Assembly: GCA_011192125.1 (NCBI GenBank)
Contig: DUEL01000041.1
Span: 1-32,097, forward strand
From: Thermoflexia bacterium
GTDB lineage: Bacteria > Chloroflexota > Anaerolineae > B4-G1 > DUEL01
Reading direction: 5' to 3'
DNA: 32,097 nt
Position numbers and translations under genes: made by a program. The notes beneath the pieces are model-generated. The model did not search any database and was not told the origin of the DNA. It saw only the letters and a program-made list of their open reading frames with translations. This document shows positions 8,301 to 16,396 of the stretch, piece by piece. The first letter of the stretch is position 1. Each line of letters begins with the position of its first letter.

Positions 8301-9795
8301 CCAGACCGGGGAGCCGCTGTGTATAGGGGACGTTCGGCAGACCCCCTACTACTACGAGGGGTCCCCCGAGGTCCGCTCGGAACTGGCGGTCCCGATCCGC
8401 GTCGGCGATCAGGTCATCGGAGTGCTCAACGTGGAGAGCCGGGAGATCGACGCGTTCGACGAGGAGGACCTGACCTTCTACACGGCCATCGCCGGGCAGT
8501 TGGGCGTGGCGCTCGAGAACGCCCGCCTCTACCGGGAGGAGCGACGGCGGCGACAGGAGGCAGAGACCCTCTACCGGGCCGTGCAGGCCCTGACCACCAC
8601 GCTGGACCCCCAGGAGGTGCTGGATCGCATCCTCACGGAGTTGCAACAGGTCGTCCCCTACGACAGCGCTTCGGTGCAGCTCCTGGAGGGGGACGTCCTG
8701 AAGATCATCAGCGGGAGAGGTTTCCCCAACCTGAACGAACTGCTGGGGGTCACCTTCGATCCGCGGCAGAAGGACAATCCCAACGGCCGCGTGCTGGAGA
8801 GTCGCGCTCCGGTGATCCTGGAAGATGCGCCGGCCGTCTACGAGAACTTCCGTCGCCCACCCCACGCCGACATCGGCATCCGTGCCTGGATGGGCGTCCC
8901 GCTCCTCTTCGGCGACCGGGCGATCGGGATGATTACGCTGGACAAGCGGGAGCCCGGCTTCTACACGGAGGAGCATGCCCGTCTGGCGATGGCCTTCGCC
9001 GCCCAGGCCGCCGTGGCTATCGAGAACGCCCGGTTGTACCGCCGCCTGGAGGAGCAATCGGCCCAGTTGGCCCGGGCGGTGGAGGAACTGCAGGACCTGG
9101 ACCGTCTGCGCAACCAGCTGGTTCAAAACGTGAGCCACGAACTCCGCACTCCGTTGACCCTCATTCAGGGGTACGCCGAGCTTCTGCTGGGCGAGGGGCT
9201 GGGCGCGCTGGAGCCTGCCCAGCGTCGGGCCTTGAGGACGATGCAGGAGTACATCCGCACGCTCAGCCGTCTGATCTACAACCTCACCGCCCTGCGCGCC
9301 TTCCCCCGCGAGACGCTGGCCCTTATGCCCATCTCCATCGCCGAGGTCATCGAGCAGGTGCTGGCGGAGGAGGAACCGAGAGCGCGCAGCGCGGGCATCC
9401 GCTTCCATACCGACTTCCCAGAGGACCTTCCTCCCGTCCTGGGAGACCGGGAGCGGCTCGACCTGGTCTTCTACCACCTGATCGACAACGCGATCAAGTT
9501 CAGTCCTGACGGAGGGGACGTCCACATCCGCGCCTGGGCGAACGAGGAATGGGTGCACGTTTCGGTAAAGGATGAGGGGATCGGTATCGCACCCGAGCAC
9601 CTCTACCGCATCTTTGAACGGTTCTATCAGGTCGACGGCTCAACCACCCGTCGCTTCGGAGGAATGGGGGTCGGTCTGGCCCTGGTGTGGGAAATCGTCG
9701 AGGCTCACGGGGGTACCGTGGAGGTGGAGAGCGAACCGGGGAAGGGGAGCAACTTCACGGTGCGTCTCCCTCAGGCCAAAGAGGTGTCGTCGTGA
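5386..9795 (+). CDS. Multi-GAF membrane sensor histidine kinase (7TM, 6 GAF, HisKA, HATPase)
   Basis: The protein has 1469 residues. Roughly seven hydrophobic helices fill residues 1-205, resembling a 7TM input module. Six consecutive GAF domains follow (about 215-365, 385-535, 550-705, 725-880, 895-1048 and 1065-1215), each ending in a (V/I)ENxRLY-type helix. Next is a HisKA dimerisation helix with phospho-acceptor H1251 in VSHELRTPL. The HATPase_c domain has the N-box DNAIKFSPDGG, G1 DEGIGI, an F-box-like FERFYQ and a G2 loop GMGVGLAL. The first GAF is cysteine-rich: C278, C287, C289, C311 and C315. The ATG overlaps the kinase stop, with AGGAGG immediately abutting the start, so expression probably depends on coupling. 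No response regulator is nearby. Ligands are unknown. Confidence 0.93.
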   Translation: MNPWTWPAVFSGTLSLLILIYAYITLWRQTRQPSMGLWALGWAAYTIHFLLNHALATTSGPPIWHYASLAVLGESGFLLYAGTSAFTGRLLRPRAYAWMSIPLLWALIAFAPTPIDPHLTAVPIFLFSGLVDLLTALRLIRYIHGLGKRGFALGMGLAYGSWAGLKIASPFTPPGSPAYLIAVLLTDALALGLAFSLIGLSLIDAERSAKRRAERLDALAALTAAAGHLLSTDELLQTAIDELARLLEIREGVGIFLYPKGEGGLPRLVVGRGIPTVCREGVLHQDCICLEAIRAGRIVYKKTPSPPGPPCPKDCPLNVAVPMIVRGRAVGAVCAVLPPQAPFTGGDQHTLETIARQLGLAVENSRLAEERMREIERLQALAAASRWMALGLELEKALRGLVGMGARVVGADRAAILLHDPKEDRFKVGYARGLSEEYIHHLLSVLQQTPDYRAIRTLQEVYVEDAWHDPRAQAIWEAAREEGFRSYLVLPLVRHQKAIGVLAFYHDQYHTYDPEDRRICQALADQAAAVVENYFLHQETQRQLEALSVLHEIETHIASALDLEDLLEAVGREVQRLLKVSTFYIGLYQPEEQAVYLPLIIDRGERRPPVTLDLAGDGGLSGWVIRTRQPLWIDDIEAEVDRLPVQPIPIGEPTRSVAVLPLIVKDQVLGVFSVQSYIPHAFDEDQKRLLTDIAHQVAIAVENARLYAEQQRRIEEANLLLEIAIAINSSLALKDILREVTLHAARACGAQRCTILLLDEQREWLIPLMSQFASGEPHLDLWQRFKDTSYPRRVRDVPEVAHVIRERRPLFIPDALDSSLPREWVEPFDVRSLLIVPLVSREQVVGVMALDRSEVNRPFTAEQVNLAITIAAQAAIATENARLYEETSRRLAQTQVLREVMLAAASTLDFDQVLERTIQVLNQRMEVEFLCVALPDPDRQDGLRLYPAQIGYAISADEVFLPMEKSVCGRVFQTGEPLCIGDVRQTPYYYEGSPEVRSELAVPIRVGDQVIGVLNVESREIDAFDEEDLTFYTAIAGQLGVALENARLYREERRRRQEAETLYRAVQALTTTLDPQEVLDRILTELQQVVPYDSASVQLLEGDVLKIISGRGFPNLNELLGVTFDPRQKDNPNGRVLESRAPVILEDAPAVYENFRRPPHADIGIRAWMGVPLLFGDRAIGMITLDKREPGFYTEEHARLAMAFAAQAAVAIENARLYRRLEEQSAQLARAVEELQDLDRLRNQLVQNVSHELRTPLTLIQGYAELLLGEGLGALEPAQRRALRTMQEYIRTLSRLIYNLTALRAFPRETLALMPISIAEVIEQVLAEEEPRARSAGIRFHTDFPEDLPPVLGDRERLDLVFYHLIDNAIKFSPDGGDVHIRAWANEEWVHVSVKDEGIGIAPEHLYRIFERFYQVDGSTTRRFGGMGVGLALVWEIVEAHGGTVEVESEPGKGSNFTVRLPQAKEVSS

Positions 9796-10430
9796 AGAAG
9801 TGGTTTATCGCTATCGCTGGCAATATCGGGGCCGGGAAGTCCACATTGACGGAACTGCTCAGCAAAAGGCTGGGTTGGGAGCCCTTCTTCGAGGCCGTTG
9901 AGGACAATCCGTACCTGGCCGATTTCTACCGTGATATGCGGCGCTGGAGTTTCCACTCCCAGATCTTCTTCCTCTCCCGTCGCCTGCGCCACCATTATCA
10001 GCTGCTTCAACGGCCCAACTCGGTCGTCCAGGACCGTACCGTCTACGAGGACGCCGAGGTCTTCGCCCGCAACCTCTACCAGCAGGGCCTGATGAGTGAG
10101 CGGGACTACCGGAGTTACCGGGAACTGTACGAAGTCCTTAGCCTCCTTCTCCCCCCTCCCGACCTGGTCGTCTACCTTCGGGCTTCCGTTTCTACCCTCC
10201 TCGACCGCATCGCCCACCGAGGCCGGTCCTTCGAACGGGAGATCTCACCGGAGTATCTGGAACAACTCAACGTCCTGTACGAAGAATGGGCCGCCCATTT
10301 CAACCTTTGCCCTGTCCTCACCGTTCCTTCGGATGACCTGGACTTCGTCTCCAACTCCCACCACTTGGACCTCATCGTGGAGAGGGTGCTAGAACGGTTG
10401 ATGGGCCGGGAGGAGGTCGTTTTCCCATGA
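9792..10430 (+). CDS. Deoxynucleoside kinase, dCK/dAK-like
   Basis: The protein has 212 residues, the normal length for the family. The GTG at 9792 overlaps the histidine-kinase stop (GTGA); earlier in-frame starts would put unrelated sequence before the P-loop. The P-loop GNIGAGKST is 10-18 and EDNPYLADFY is 37-46. DRTVYEDAEVFA (81-92) is the DRSxYEDxxIFA form known from Bacillus Dck, and the LID is RGRSFER (143-149). It probably phosphorylates deoxyadenosine and/or deoxycytidine, complementing the dGK-like enzyme at 4562. In Bacillus subtilis dck and dgk are adjacent; here a sensor kinase gene sits between them. The stop overlaps the next start. Confidence 0.87.
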   Translation: MKKWFIAIAGNIGAGKSTLTELLSKRLGWEPFFEAVEDNPYLADFYRDMRRWSFHSQIFFLSRRLRHHYQLLQRPNSVVQDRTVYEDAEVFARNLYQQGLMSERDYRSYRELYEVLSLLLPPPDLVVYLRASVSTLLDRIAHRGRSFEREISPEYLEQLNVLYEEWAAHFNLCPVLTVPSDDLDFVSNSHHLDLIVERVLERLMGREEVVFP

Positions 10431-13042
10431 TCAAGTGGTCCTGGCGGCGGAAAGGCCGACGTCGCAGGGGAGAAAAGGAGAAGGTAAATCTCCTGCTCAA
10501 GGTCGCGCAGGAATTGAGCGCTGGCCTGGACATCGTCGCCGTGGCGCGGCGGACGGTGGCCCTCGGCGGGCGGGCGGTCGGCGCGGACACGGGCAGTCTC
10601 CTGCTGCTGGACGAGAACGGACGCCTGATGTGGGGGGTGCTCTTCTTCAAGGGCAGGCTCCGCTCCGTCGTCCCCGACCGCGCCCGTCGGGTGCTGGAGC
10701 AGGGGCTCGCCGGTTGGGTCATACGCCATCGCCAACCCGCACTGATCGCCGATGTGGAGAAGGACAAGCGCTGGATCCATCTCCCGCACCCCCAGCGGGA
10801 GGTGGACCCCGCCGCCGCGATCTGTGTCCCCCTGCTCCTGCCCCACCGCGTGGTCGGCGTCCTCACCTTCACCCACACCCAGCCCGACGCCTTCGACCGG
10901 GAGGACCTGGAACTTCTGCGCATCATCGCCGATCAGGCGGCCGTCTCCATCGAGAACGCCCGTCTGTTCACCACGGAGGAGCAGCGTCGCCAACTGGCAG
11001 ACACCCTGAGCGAGATCGCCCGAACCCTGGCCGCTACGCTGGACCTGGACGAGGTCCTCTCCCTCATCCTGGAGCAGTTAGAGCGGGTGGTCCCGTACGA
11101 CAGCGCTTCCATTTTCCTCCTCCAGGATAACCGGCTGACCATCCGTGCCTGGCGGGGGTTCGAGCACCCCGAGCGGATCCAGAACCTCTCCTTCCCACTG
11201 GACGGAGAGCACATCATGGTGCGGCTGGTCCGGCAGCGGGAACCGATGGTCTGTGCCGATGTGCAGCAGGAGCCGGACTGGGAGAACGTGCCGGATATCC
11301 CCACCATTCACGGCTGGATCGGCGTCCCCCTGGTCAGCCGAGGCGAGGTGGTCGGCGCACTGACGGTGGACAGCCTCCGGGTCGGCGCCTACACCGACGC
11401 GGACGCCCGGCTGGTGGCCGCCTTCGCCGATCACGCCGCCGTCGCCATCGCCAACGCCCGCCTCTACCGCCAGACCCAGCGCCGCCTGGAAGAGGTGGCC
11501 TTTCTGTACGAGACCAGCCAGGCCCTGACCGCCTCCCTGGACCTGAAGGAGGTGCTCCGCACCCTGATGGGCCACGTCCGTGAACATTTCCGCGTGGAGG
11601 CGGTCTCGGTCGCACTGGTGGATGAGGAGTCCAGCGACCTCGTCTTCCAGGTCGCCGTGGGCGCGGCGTCCGACCAGGTGGTGGGCATGCGGCTCAAGCC
11701 CGGACAGGGGATCGCGGGCTGGGTCGTCCAGACCGGTCAGCCGGTGCTGGTGCAGGCGGCCCGGAAGGACCCCCGCTTCTACAGCGGGGTGGATCAGGCG
11801 ACCGGCTTCCAGACCGGCGCGCTGATGGCCGTCCCCATCTGGCTGGGCGATGAGGTCATCGGAGTGATCGAGGCGATGAATCCCCAGGAGGAGCCGCTGG
11901 ACGAGGAGGATCTGCGGCTGCTGCACAACGTGGCCGCCCTCGCCGCCAGCGCGATCCAGAACGCCTGGCTCTACGCCCGTGCCCGCGACGCCGAACAGCG
12001 GTACGCCAGCCTCTTCGAGAACAGCGCCGACCCCATCCTCATCACCGACGCCTCCGGTATCATCACCGACGCCAACCGCCGCCTGTGCCAGATGCTGGGT
12101 TATGAGAAAGAGGAACTCCTCGGGCGGAGGATGGTCGATCTCCATCCCGACCCTGAGAAAGCCCACCTTCGCCTCCAGCGAGCGTTGCAGGAAGGGGAAG
12201 GAACCTTCGCCCGGGTGGAGGCGATCGCCAGGGACGGCTCAACCATCCCTCTGGAGATACGGGCGACCCGCATCCTTCACGACAACCGCCCCTATATCCA
12301 GTGGGTATGGCACGACCTCACCGAGCGGATGCGGTTGGAGAAAGCGCGCCGCGACCTCACCCATATGATCGTCCACGACCTGCGCAGCCCCATCTCGACC
12401 ATTATGAGCAGCCTGGAGCTGATCCACGCTGCCCAGAGAGACGAGTCCCTCATTTCTATGCCGGTGGACGAGCTGTTCGCCATCGCCCGGCGCAGCGGGG
12501 AGAAGCTCTTCCTGCTGATCGATTCAATCCTCGACCTGGCGAAACTTGAGGAAAGCAAGACCCTCTCCCAACGGCAACCCCTGGATCCCGCTCGGTTGGT
12601 GGAGGAGGTGGTCGAACAGGTCCGTCCCCAGGCCATCGCCCAGAACCAACGGTTGGAGACCCACATCGCTTCGGGACTCCCCCCTGTCCTGGGGGACCAG
12701 CGGTTGCTCCAGCGGGTGCTCCTCAACCTGCTGGACAACGCGCTGAAGTTTACCCCCTTCGAGGGGAGGATCCGGGTCACCGTAGAGCAGGCCGATCCCG
12801 ATATGGTCCTCTTCGCCGTCTCCGACACCGGTCCCGGTGTCGCCCCCGAGGATCAGGAGCGCATCTTCGAGCGGTTCACCCGGGGCGGCGATACGCTGGT
12901 GCGCGGGACCGGCCTGGGGCTGGCTTTCTGTAAACTGGCCGTGGAGGCCCACGGAGGTCGGATCTGGGTCGAAAGCGTCCCCAGTGAGGGTGCCACCTTC
13001 AAGTTCACCATCCCCATCGCCGAACCGACGGAGGCCGCCTGA
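10427..13042 (+). CDS. Cytoplasmic sensor histidine kinase (3 GAF, PAS, HisKA, HATPase)
   Basis: The 871-residue protein has no membrane segment. The N-terminus is very basic (KWSWRRKGRRRRGEKEK), possibly for membrane or nucleic-acid contact. GAF domains lie at about 20-185, 190-350 and 355-520, followed by a PAS domain (525-640, with RYASLFENSADPILITDASG and a PAC-like end). HisKA has H650 in MIVHDLRSPI, and the HATPase_c domain has DNALKFTPFEG, SDTGPGVAPED and GTGLGLAFCKLA. The ATG overlaps the stop of the preceding deoxynucleoside kinase (ATGA). It is a second orphan kinase of the same operon. The signals and target regulator are not in view. Confidence 0.92.
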   Translation: MIKWSWRRKGRRRRGEKEKVNLLLKVAQELSAGLDIVAVARRTVALGGRAVGADTGSLLLLDENGRLMWGVLFFKGRLRSVVPDRARRVLEQGLAGWVIRHRQPALIADVEKDKRWIHLPHPQREVDPAAAICVPLLLPHRVVGVLTFTHTQPDAFDREDLELLRIIADQAAVSIENARLFTTEEQRRQLADTLSEIARTLAATLDLDEVLSLILEQLERVVPYDSASIFLLQDNRLTIRAWRGFEHPERIQNLSFPLDGEHIMVRLVRQREPMVCADVQQEPDWENVPDIPTIHGWIGVPLVSRGEVVGALTVDSLRVGAYTDADARLVAAFADHAAVAIANARLYRQTQRRLEEVAFLYETSQALTASLDLKEVLRTLMGHVREHFRVEAVSVALVDEESSDLVFQVAVGAASDQVVGMRLKPGQGIAGWVVQTGQPVLVQAARKDPRFYSGVDQATGFQTGALMAVPIWLGDEVIGVIEAMNPQEEPLDEEDLRLLHNVAALAASAIQNAWLYARARDAEQRYASLFENSADPILITDASGIITDANRRLCQMLGYEKEELLGRRMVDLHPDPEKAHLRLQRALQEGEGTFARVEAIARDGSTIPLEIRATRILHDNRPYIQWVWHDLTERMRLEKARRDLTHMIVHDLRSPISTIMSSLELIHAAQRDESLISMPVDELFAIARRSGEKLFLLIDSILDLAKLEESKTLSQRQPLDPARLVEEVVEQVRPQAIAQNQRLETHIASGLPPVLGDQRLLQRVLLNLLDNALKFTPFEGRIRVTVEQADPDMVLFAVSDTGPGVAPEDQERIFERFTRGGDTLVRGTGLGLAFCKLAVEAHGGRIWVESVPSEGATFKFTIPIAEPTEAA

Positions 13043-14271
13043 TGGCTGTTCCCTATCCTGAGCGGCTGTACTATACTGATCCGTACCTCACCCGCTTCGA
13101 GGCCCGCGTGGTGGAGCGGCTGACCTGGGAAGGCCGTCCCGCGGTGGTGCTCGACCGCACCGCCTTCTACCCCACCTCCGGCGGCCAGCCAGCGGACCGT
13201 GGGACCCTCTCCGGGGTCGCCGTGGTGGACGTTGTGATCCGCGAGGAGGACGGGGCTGTCCTCCACCTTCTCGAAGAGGACCGTCTGCCCGATCGGGTGA
13301 TCGGCGAGGTCGACTGGGGCCGCCGGTTCGACCATATGCAGCAGCACACCGGTCAGCACCTCCTCTCCGCCGCCTGCGAGCGGTTGCTGGATGCCGACAC
13401 CGTCTCCTTCCACCTCGGCGCAGAGGTCAGCACCATCGATCTCAACCGACCCCGCGTCCCTCTTGAGGCGATGGAGGAGGTCGAGGACCTGGTCAACCGG
13501 ATCATCTGGGAGGACCGGTCGGTCGCGAGCCGTTTCGTCCAGGCCGACGAGGTCGCCGGCCTGCCGTTGCGGCGTCCTCCCCAGGTCGAAGGGCCGATCC
13601 GGCTGGTGGAGGTGGCGGATTTCGACCTCAATCCCTGCGGTGGAACCCACGTCGCCCACACGGGCGAGGTCGGCCTGCTCAAGGTGCTCCGGCTCGACTA
13701 CCGGGGTGAGGAGACCCGGGTGGAGTTCGTCTGCGGCGGTCGGGCGCTGCGGGATTACCGACGGAAGAACCGGATCGTTCACCGTCTCTCCACCGCGCTG
13801 ACCGTCGGGCAGGATGAACTCGAAGAGGCCGTCTCCCGGCTCCAGGAGAGCCTGAAGGCCACCCGGCGGGAACTGCGGGCGGCACGGGAACAGTTGCTGG
13901 AGGGTCTGGCGGAGCGGCTCCTTCGGTCTGCCCCTCCGGGGCCGGTCCGCGTCGTCCGGGCCGTACTGGAGGGATACGAGCCGGCCGACCTCCGATCGCT
14001 GGCCCAGCGGTTGATCGGCGCACCGGACACGGTCGTTCTCCTGGCCGCACTGGCGGAGCGCACCCACCTCTGTGTCGCCCGCTCGGAGGGGTTGGAGGTG
14101 GACGCCCGCGCGCTGCTCCGGGCTGTGTGCGACCTCCTGGGCGGGAAGGGAGGCGGGCAGCCCCACTTCGCCCAGGGCAGCGCACCCACGGCGGACCGCC
14201 AGCGAGTTGAGAATAGTCTGAGACAGGCGGCCTCCATCCTTGAGACCCAGGACCCCACGTCGACGGAGTGA
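13042..14271 (+). CDS. AlaX-type alanyl-tRNA editing protein with DHHA1 domain
   Basis: This 409-residue free-standing editing factor hydrolyses Ser-tRNA-Ala or Gly-tRNA-Ala made by AlaRS errors. The N-terminal part has the AlaRS-like FYPTSGGQPADRG segment (42-54). The zinc ligands of the editing site are present: H102 and H106 (HTGQH), with C199 and H203 (CGGTH). A coiled-coil stretch (about 255-310) leads to a DHHA1 domain (about 315-400) with GGKGGGQPHFAQG. This is the long AlaX form. GGAGG precedes the ATG, which overlaps the upstream stop by one base, so it is co-translated with the histidine kinase gene. There is no aminoacylation core, so it is not alaS. Confidence 0.92.
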   Translation: MAVPYPERLYYTDPYLTRFEARVVERLTWEGRPAVVLDRTAFYPTSGGQPADRGTLSGVAVVDVVIREEDGAVLHLLEEDRLPDRVIGEVDWGRRFDHMQQHTGQHLLSAACERLLDADTVSFHLGAEVSTIDLNRPRVPLEAMEEVEDLVNRIIWEDRSVASRFVQADEVAGLPLRRPPQVEGPIRLVEVADFDLNPCGGTHVAHTGEVGLLKVLRLDYRGEETRVEFVCGGRALRDYRRKNRIVHRLSTALTVGQDELEEAVSRLQESLKATRRELRAAREQLLEGLAERLLRSAPPGPVRVVRAVLEGYEPADLRSLAQRLIGAPDTVVLLAALAERTHLCVARSEGLEVDARALLRAVCDLLGGKGGGQPHFAQGSAPTADRQRVENSLRQAASILETQDPTSTE

Positions 14272-14275
14272 GCCA

Positions 14276-15118
14276 ATGGAAGAGATCATTCCCGGTGTCT
14301 ATGTAGCGACCTTCTACCCCGACATCAACGTCGGTTTCATATGCGTCGGCGGAGGCGCGATCGCCATCGACGCCCCCGCCCTCCCCTCCGACGCCCACGT
14401 CTGGCGAGAGGCCATCCTCCAGACGGCCGGTGGGCCGGTCCGGTACACCATCCTCACCGACCACCGGCTGGACCGGGCGCTGAGCGCTCGGTTGCTGGGC
14501 GCGCCAGTCATCGCCGGACGGGCCGCGCTGCTCCGGCTGAAGGAGTTGAGGGAGAACGAGGCGGATGTCATCCGTCAATGGATGCGGCTCCACGGGCGGG
14601 AGGAGGATCTGGAGGGACACCACCTCTCCGTGCCGGAGATCGGCGTGGACGGGCGGCTCACGCTCCATGACTCCCTCGAAGTGGTGATCAAGTCGATCCC
14701 CGGTGCCACGCCCGGCAGCGTCTGGGTCCGCCTGCCGGGAAGGAAACTCCTCTTCACTGGCGACACCCTGGTGGTGAACACGCACCCCCTGCTGGACGAA
14801 GCGCCGGATACCGGGGCCTGGCTGCGGACGCTGACCCGCCTCCGTCGCCCCCACTTCCCCGCCGAGGTCATCGTTCCAGGTCGGGGGCCGGTGTGCGAGA
14901 AGGAAGCGACCCGCCCGCTGAGCGATTATATCCAGCAAGCCCGTCGACGCGTGCGCTCGCTCCACACCGCGGGCCAGGGCAGGTCCGCCCTTCTCTCTTT
15001 GGTCGAGGAGTTCCTGGGCCTGTTCCCCGTAGAAAAGGAGGAGGAAGGGAGGATTCGAGAGCGCGTCCGCGCGGGCCTGGAGCGGGTCTTCGACGAGTTG
15101 GCCCCCAGGGAGTCGTAA
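14276..15118 (+). CDS. Metallo-beta-lactamase-fold protein lacking the metal-binding histidines
   Basis: The ATG at 14276 is preferred over an upstream in-frame start: a GGAG lies a few bases before it and the fold begins at once (MEEIIPGVYVATFYPDINVG). The 280-residue protein keeps the order of MBL motifs but not their ligands. The HxHxDH position reads DHRLDR, the third-histidine loop reads GATPGS instead of HTPGS, and the last motif is PGRGP instead of PGHGP. Only the Asp of GDTL is retained. The C-terminal 70 residues are a helical tail rich in Arg and Glu. It is probably a non-catalytic or repurposed member; the function is unknown. It sits 4 bases after the AlaX gene and 1 base before the TPR gene. 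Confidence 0.8.
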   Translation: MEEIIPGVYVATFYPDINVGFICVGGGAIAIDAPALPSDAHVWREAILQTAGGPVRYTILTDHRLDRALSARLLGAPVIAGRAALLRLKELRENEADVIRQWMRLHGREEDLEGHHLSVPEIGVDGRLTLHDSLEVVIKSIPGATPGSVWVRLPGRKLLFTGDTLVVNTHPLLDEAPDTGAWLRTLTRLRRPHFPAEVIVPGRGPVCEKEATRPLSDYIQQARRRVRSLHTAGQGRSALLSLVEEFLGLFPVEKEEEGRIRERVRAGLERVFDELAPRES

Positions 15119-15119
15119 G

Positions 15120-16058
15120 ATGGTCCAATGGGTGATCCCTCCCAGGCCCCACACGCGGCTGGACCAGGTGAGGGAGACCCTGGACGAGATCGAGGCCCGC
15201 CTCCCCAACCTTCGAGGGACCGGTCCCAAGGCCATCGAACTGCTCCTCCTGTTCGACCAGGTGGCCGAGACCCTGGACCGGCTGGAGGAGGCAGGGGCGG
15301 ACGTGCGGGCGGAGCGGGGCCGCCTGGACTCGGCCTGGCGGACCCTCCGGCGTCGGGCGCGGGTTTTCCTGAAGGAGGTCGGGACCGACCTTCGGGAGCG
15401 GCGGGAGCAGCAGAAGGAGGCCCGCCTTCGCCCCTGGTGGTTCCTGGACCACATCCATGCCCGGGAGCAGCGGCGGGGGTTGTTGCGCAAGGGGTTGTTC
15501 GGCCTGATCGGCGGCATCCTGCTGGTCCTCGGCTGGGTGGGCTACGAGCGGTTCCTCGCCCCGCCGGAGGAGGTACGCCAGGCTCTTCGCCACGCGGAGG
15601 AGGGGCAGTCCTGGCTGGAGCAGGGGGATCTGGAGCGGGCGTTGGCGGAGTTCGAGGCCGCCGCCGCACTGACCCCCGACGATCCGGAGATGTGGCTCTG
15701 GGTCGGCGTGCTCCGGCAGCGACTGGGCGATGAAGGAGGGGCAGAGGCGGCCTTTCGTAAGGCGCGGAACCAGGGGCTGGCGGAGTGGGAGTTCCGGTTC
15801 CAGCGGGGGACGCTCCTTCTCCAGATCGGTGACCTGGAGGCCGCCCTGATCGACGCCGAATCGGCGATCGAGTTGGCCCCCGACTGGGGGTACGGCTACT
15901 ACCTGCGGGCCTCCGTGAGGGCGATGAAGGGGGATATCGAGGCCGCCCTGATCGACTACCAGCAGGCGGCGGATCTGGCCCACGCCGCCGAGGATACGCA
16001 GTTGGAGGCGATGGCCCGCACCCAGATGGCTTTGCTCCTCCAATACCAGGGGCCGTGA
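15120..16058 (+). CDS. Membrane-anchored TPR protein
   Basis: The 312-residue protein has an N-terminal helical, coiled-coil-like cytoplasmic domain (1-120, charged), one membrane helix (about 125-141, GLIGGILLVLGWVGY) and then TPR repeats. Recognisable TPR units run from about 148 to 310, including SWLEQGDLERALAEFEAAAAL and LLQIGDLEAALIDAESAIEL. Such repeats mediate protein-protein contacts. The TPR side may face the outside or the cytoplasm; orientation is not certain. It starts one base after the MBL-fold gene and is the last gene of the coupled run that begins at 4562. Confidence 0.85.
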   Translation: MVQWVIPPRPHTRLDQVRETLDEIEARLPNLRGTGPKAIELLLLFDQVAETLDRLEEAGADVRAERGRLDSAWRTLRRRARVFLKEVGTDLRERREQQKEARLRPWWFLDHIHAREQRRGLLRKGLFGLIGGILLVLGWVGYERFLAPPEEVRQALRHAEEGQSWLEQGDLERALAEFEAAAALTPDDPEMWLWVGVLRQRLGDEGGAEAAFRKARNQGLAEWEFRFQRGTLLLQIGDLEAALIDAESAIELAPDWGYGYYLRASVRAMKGDIEAALIDYQQAADLAHAAEDTQLEAMARTQMALLLQYQGP

Positions 16059-16090
16059 GGAGAGCAAGGGAGCAAGGAGCAGGGGGAGTG

Positions 16091-16363
16091 ATGAAGGATC
16101 GAGGGATCGACGAAGGACAACTGGCCCGTGTGCAGGCGGTCAAGGCAGCCTACGAGCAGGATCTGCTGCGCAAGGCCAACGTGGTCGGCGTGGGGATCGG
16201 CTACCGTCAACGCGGGGGAAGGGCCGTAAACGAACTGGCCATCATCGTCTCCGTCACCCACAAAGTGCCGCGAGACCAGTTGGCTCCTGAGGATATCATC
16301 CCCTCCGAACTGGAGGGAGTGCCGGTGGACGTGCAGGCAGTGGGTGAACTGCGTGCCCTGTAG
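16091..16363 (+). CDS. Small protein paralogous to the N-terminal domain of the adjacent protease
   Basis: The ATG at 16091 follows AGGGGGAG at a good distance; an earlier in-frame ATG at 16055 lies inside the end of the TPR gene and adds Arg/Gly-rich sequence without similarity. The 90-residue protein closely matches residues 1-75 of the next product. Both share Y-x2-(D/E)LL, NVV-x2-GIGY, IIVSVTHKV, LAPED, P-x-ELEGV and DV-x2-(T/V)G-x-LRA. It therefore appears to be a free copy of a protease pro- or accessory domain. It has no signal peptide. Possible roles include an inhibitor, chaperone or intramolecular-domain mimic in trans; this is inference. Confidence 0.8.
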   Translation: MKDRGIDEGQLARVQAVKAAYEQDLLRKANVVGVGIGYRQRGGRAVNELAIIVSVTHKVPRDQLAPEDIIPSELEGVPVDVQAVGELRAL

Positions 16364-16396
16364 CCATCCGATGTACCCAGGGAAAGGAGAGATAAG

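Noticed and set aside
7084..9600. An 838-codon open frame antisense to the large histidine kinase
   Set aside because: It is a shadow of high-GC codon usage in the sense gene; the product is His/Gly/Val-rich without any recognisable domain, and the sense strand has a clear multi-domain protein.
4562..13042. Simple tandem duplication of a kinase-plus-sensor unit
   Set aside because: The two deoxynucleoside kinases match different subfamilies (ADYxxxK versus DRxxYED), and the two histidine kinases have different architectures, so a recent unit duplication is unlikely.
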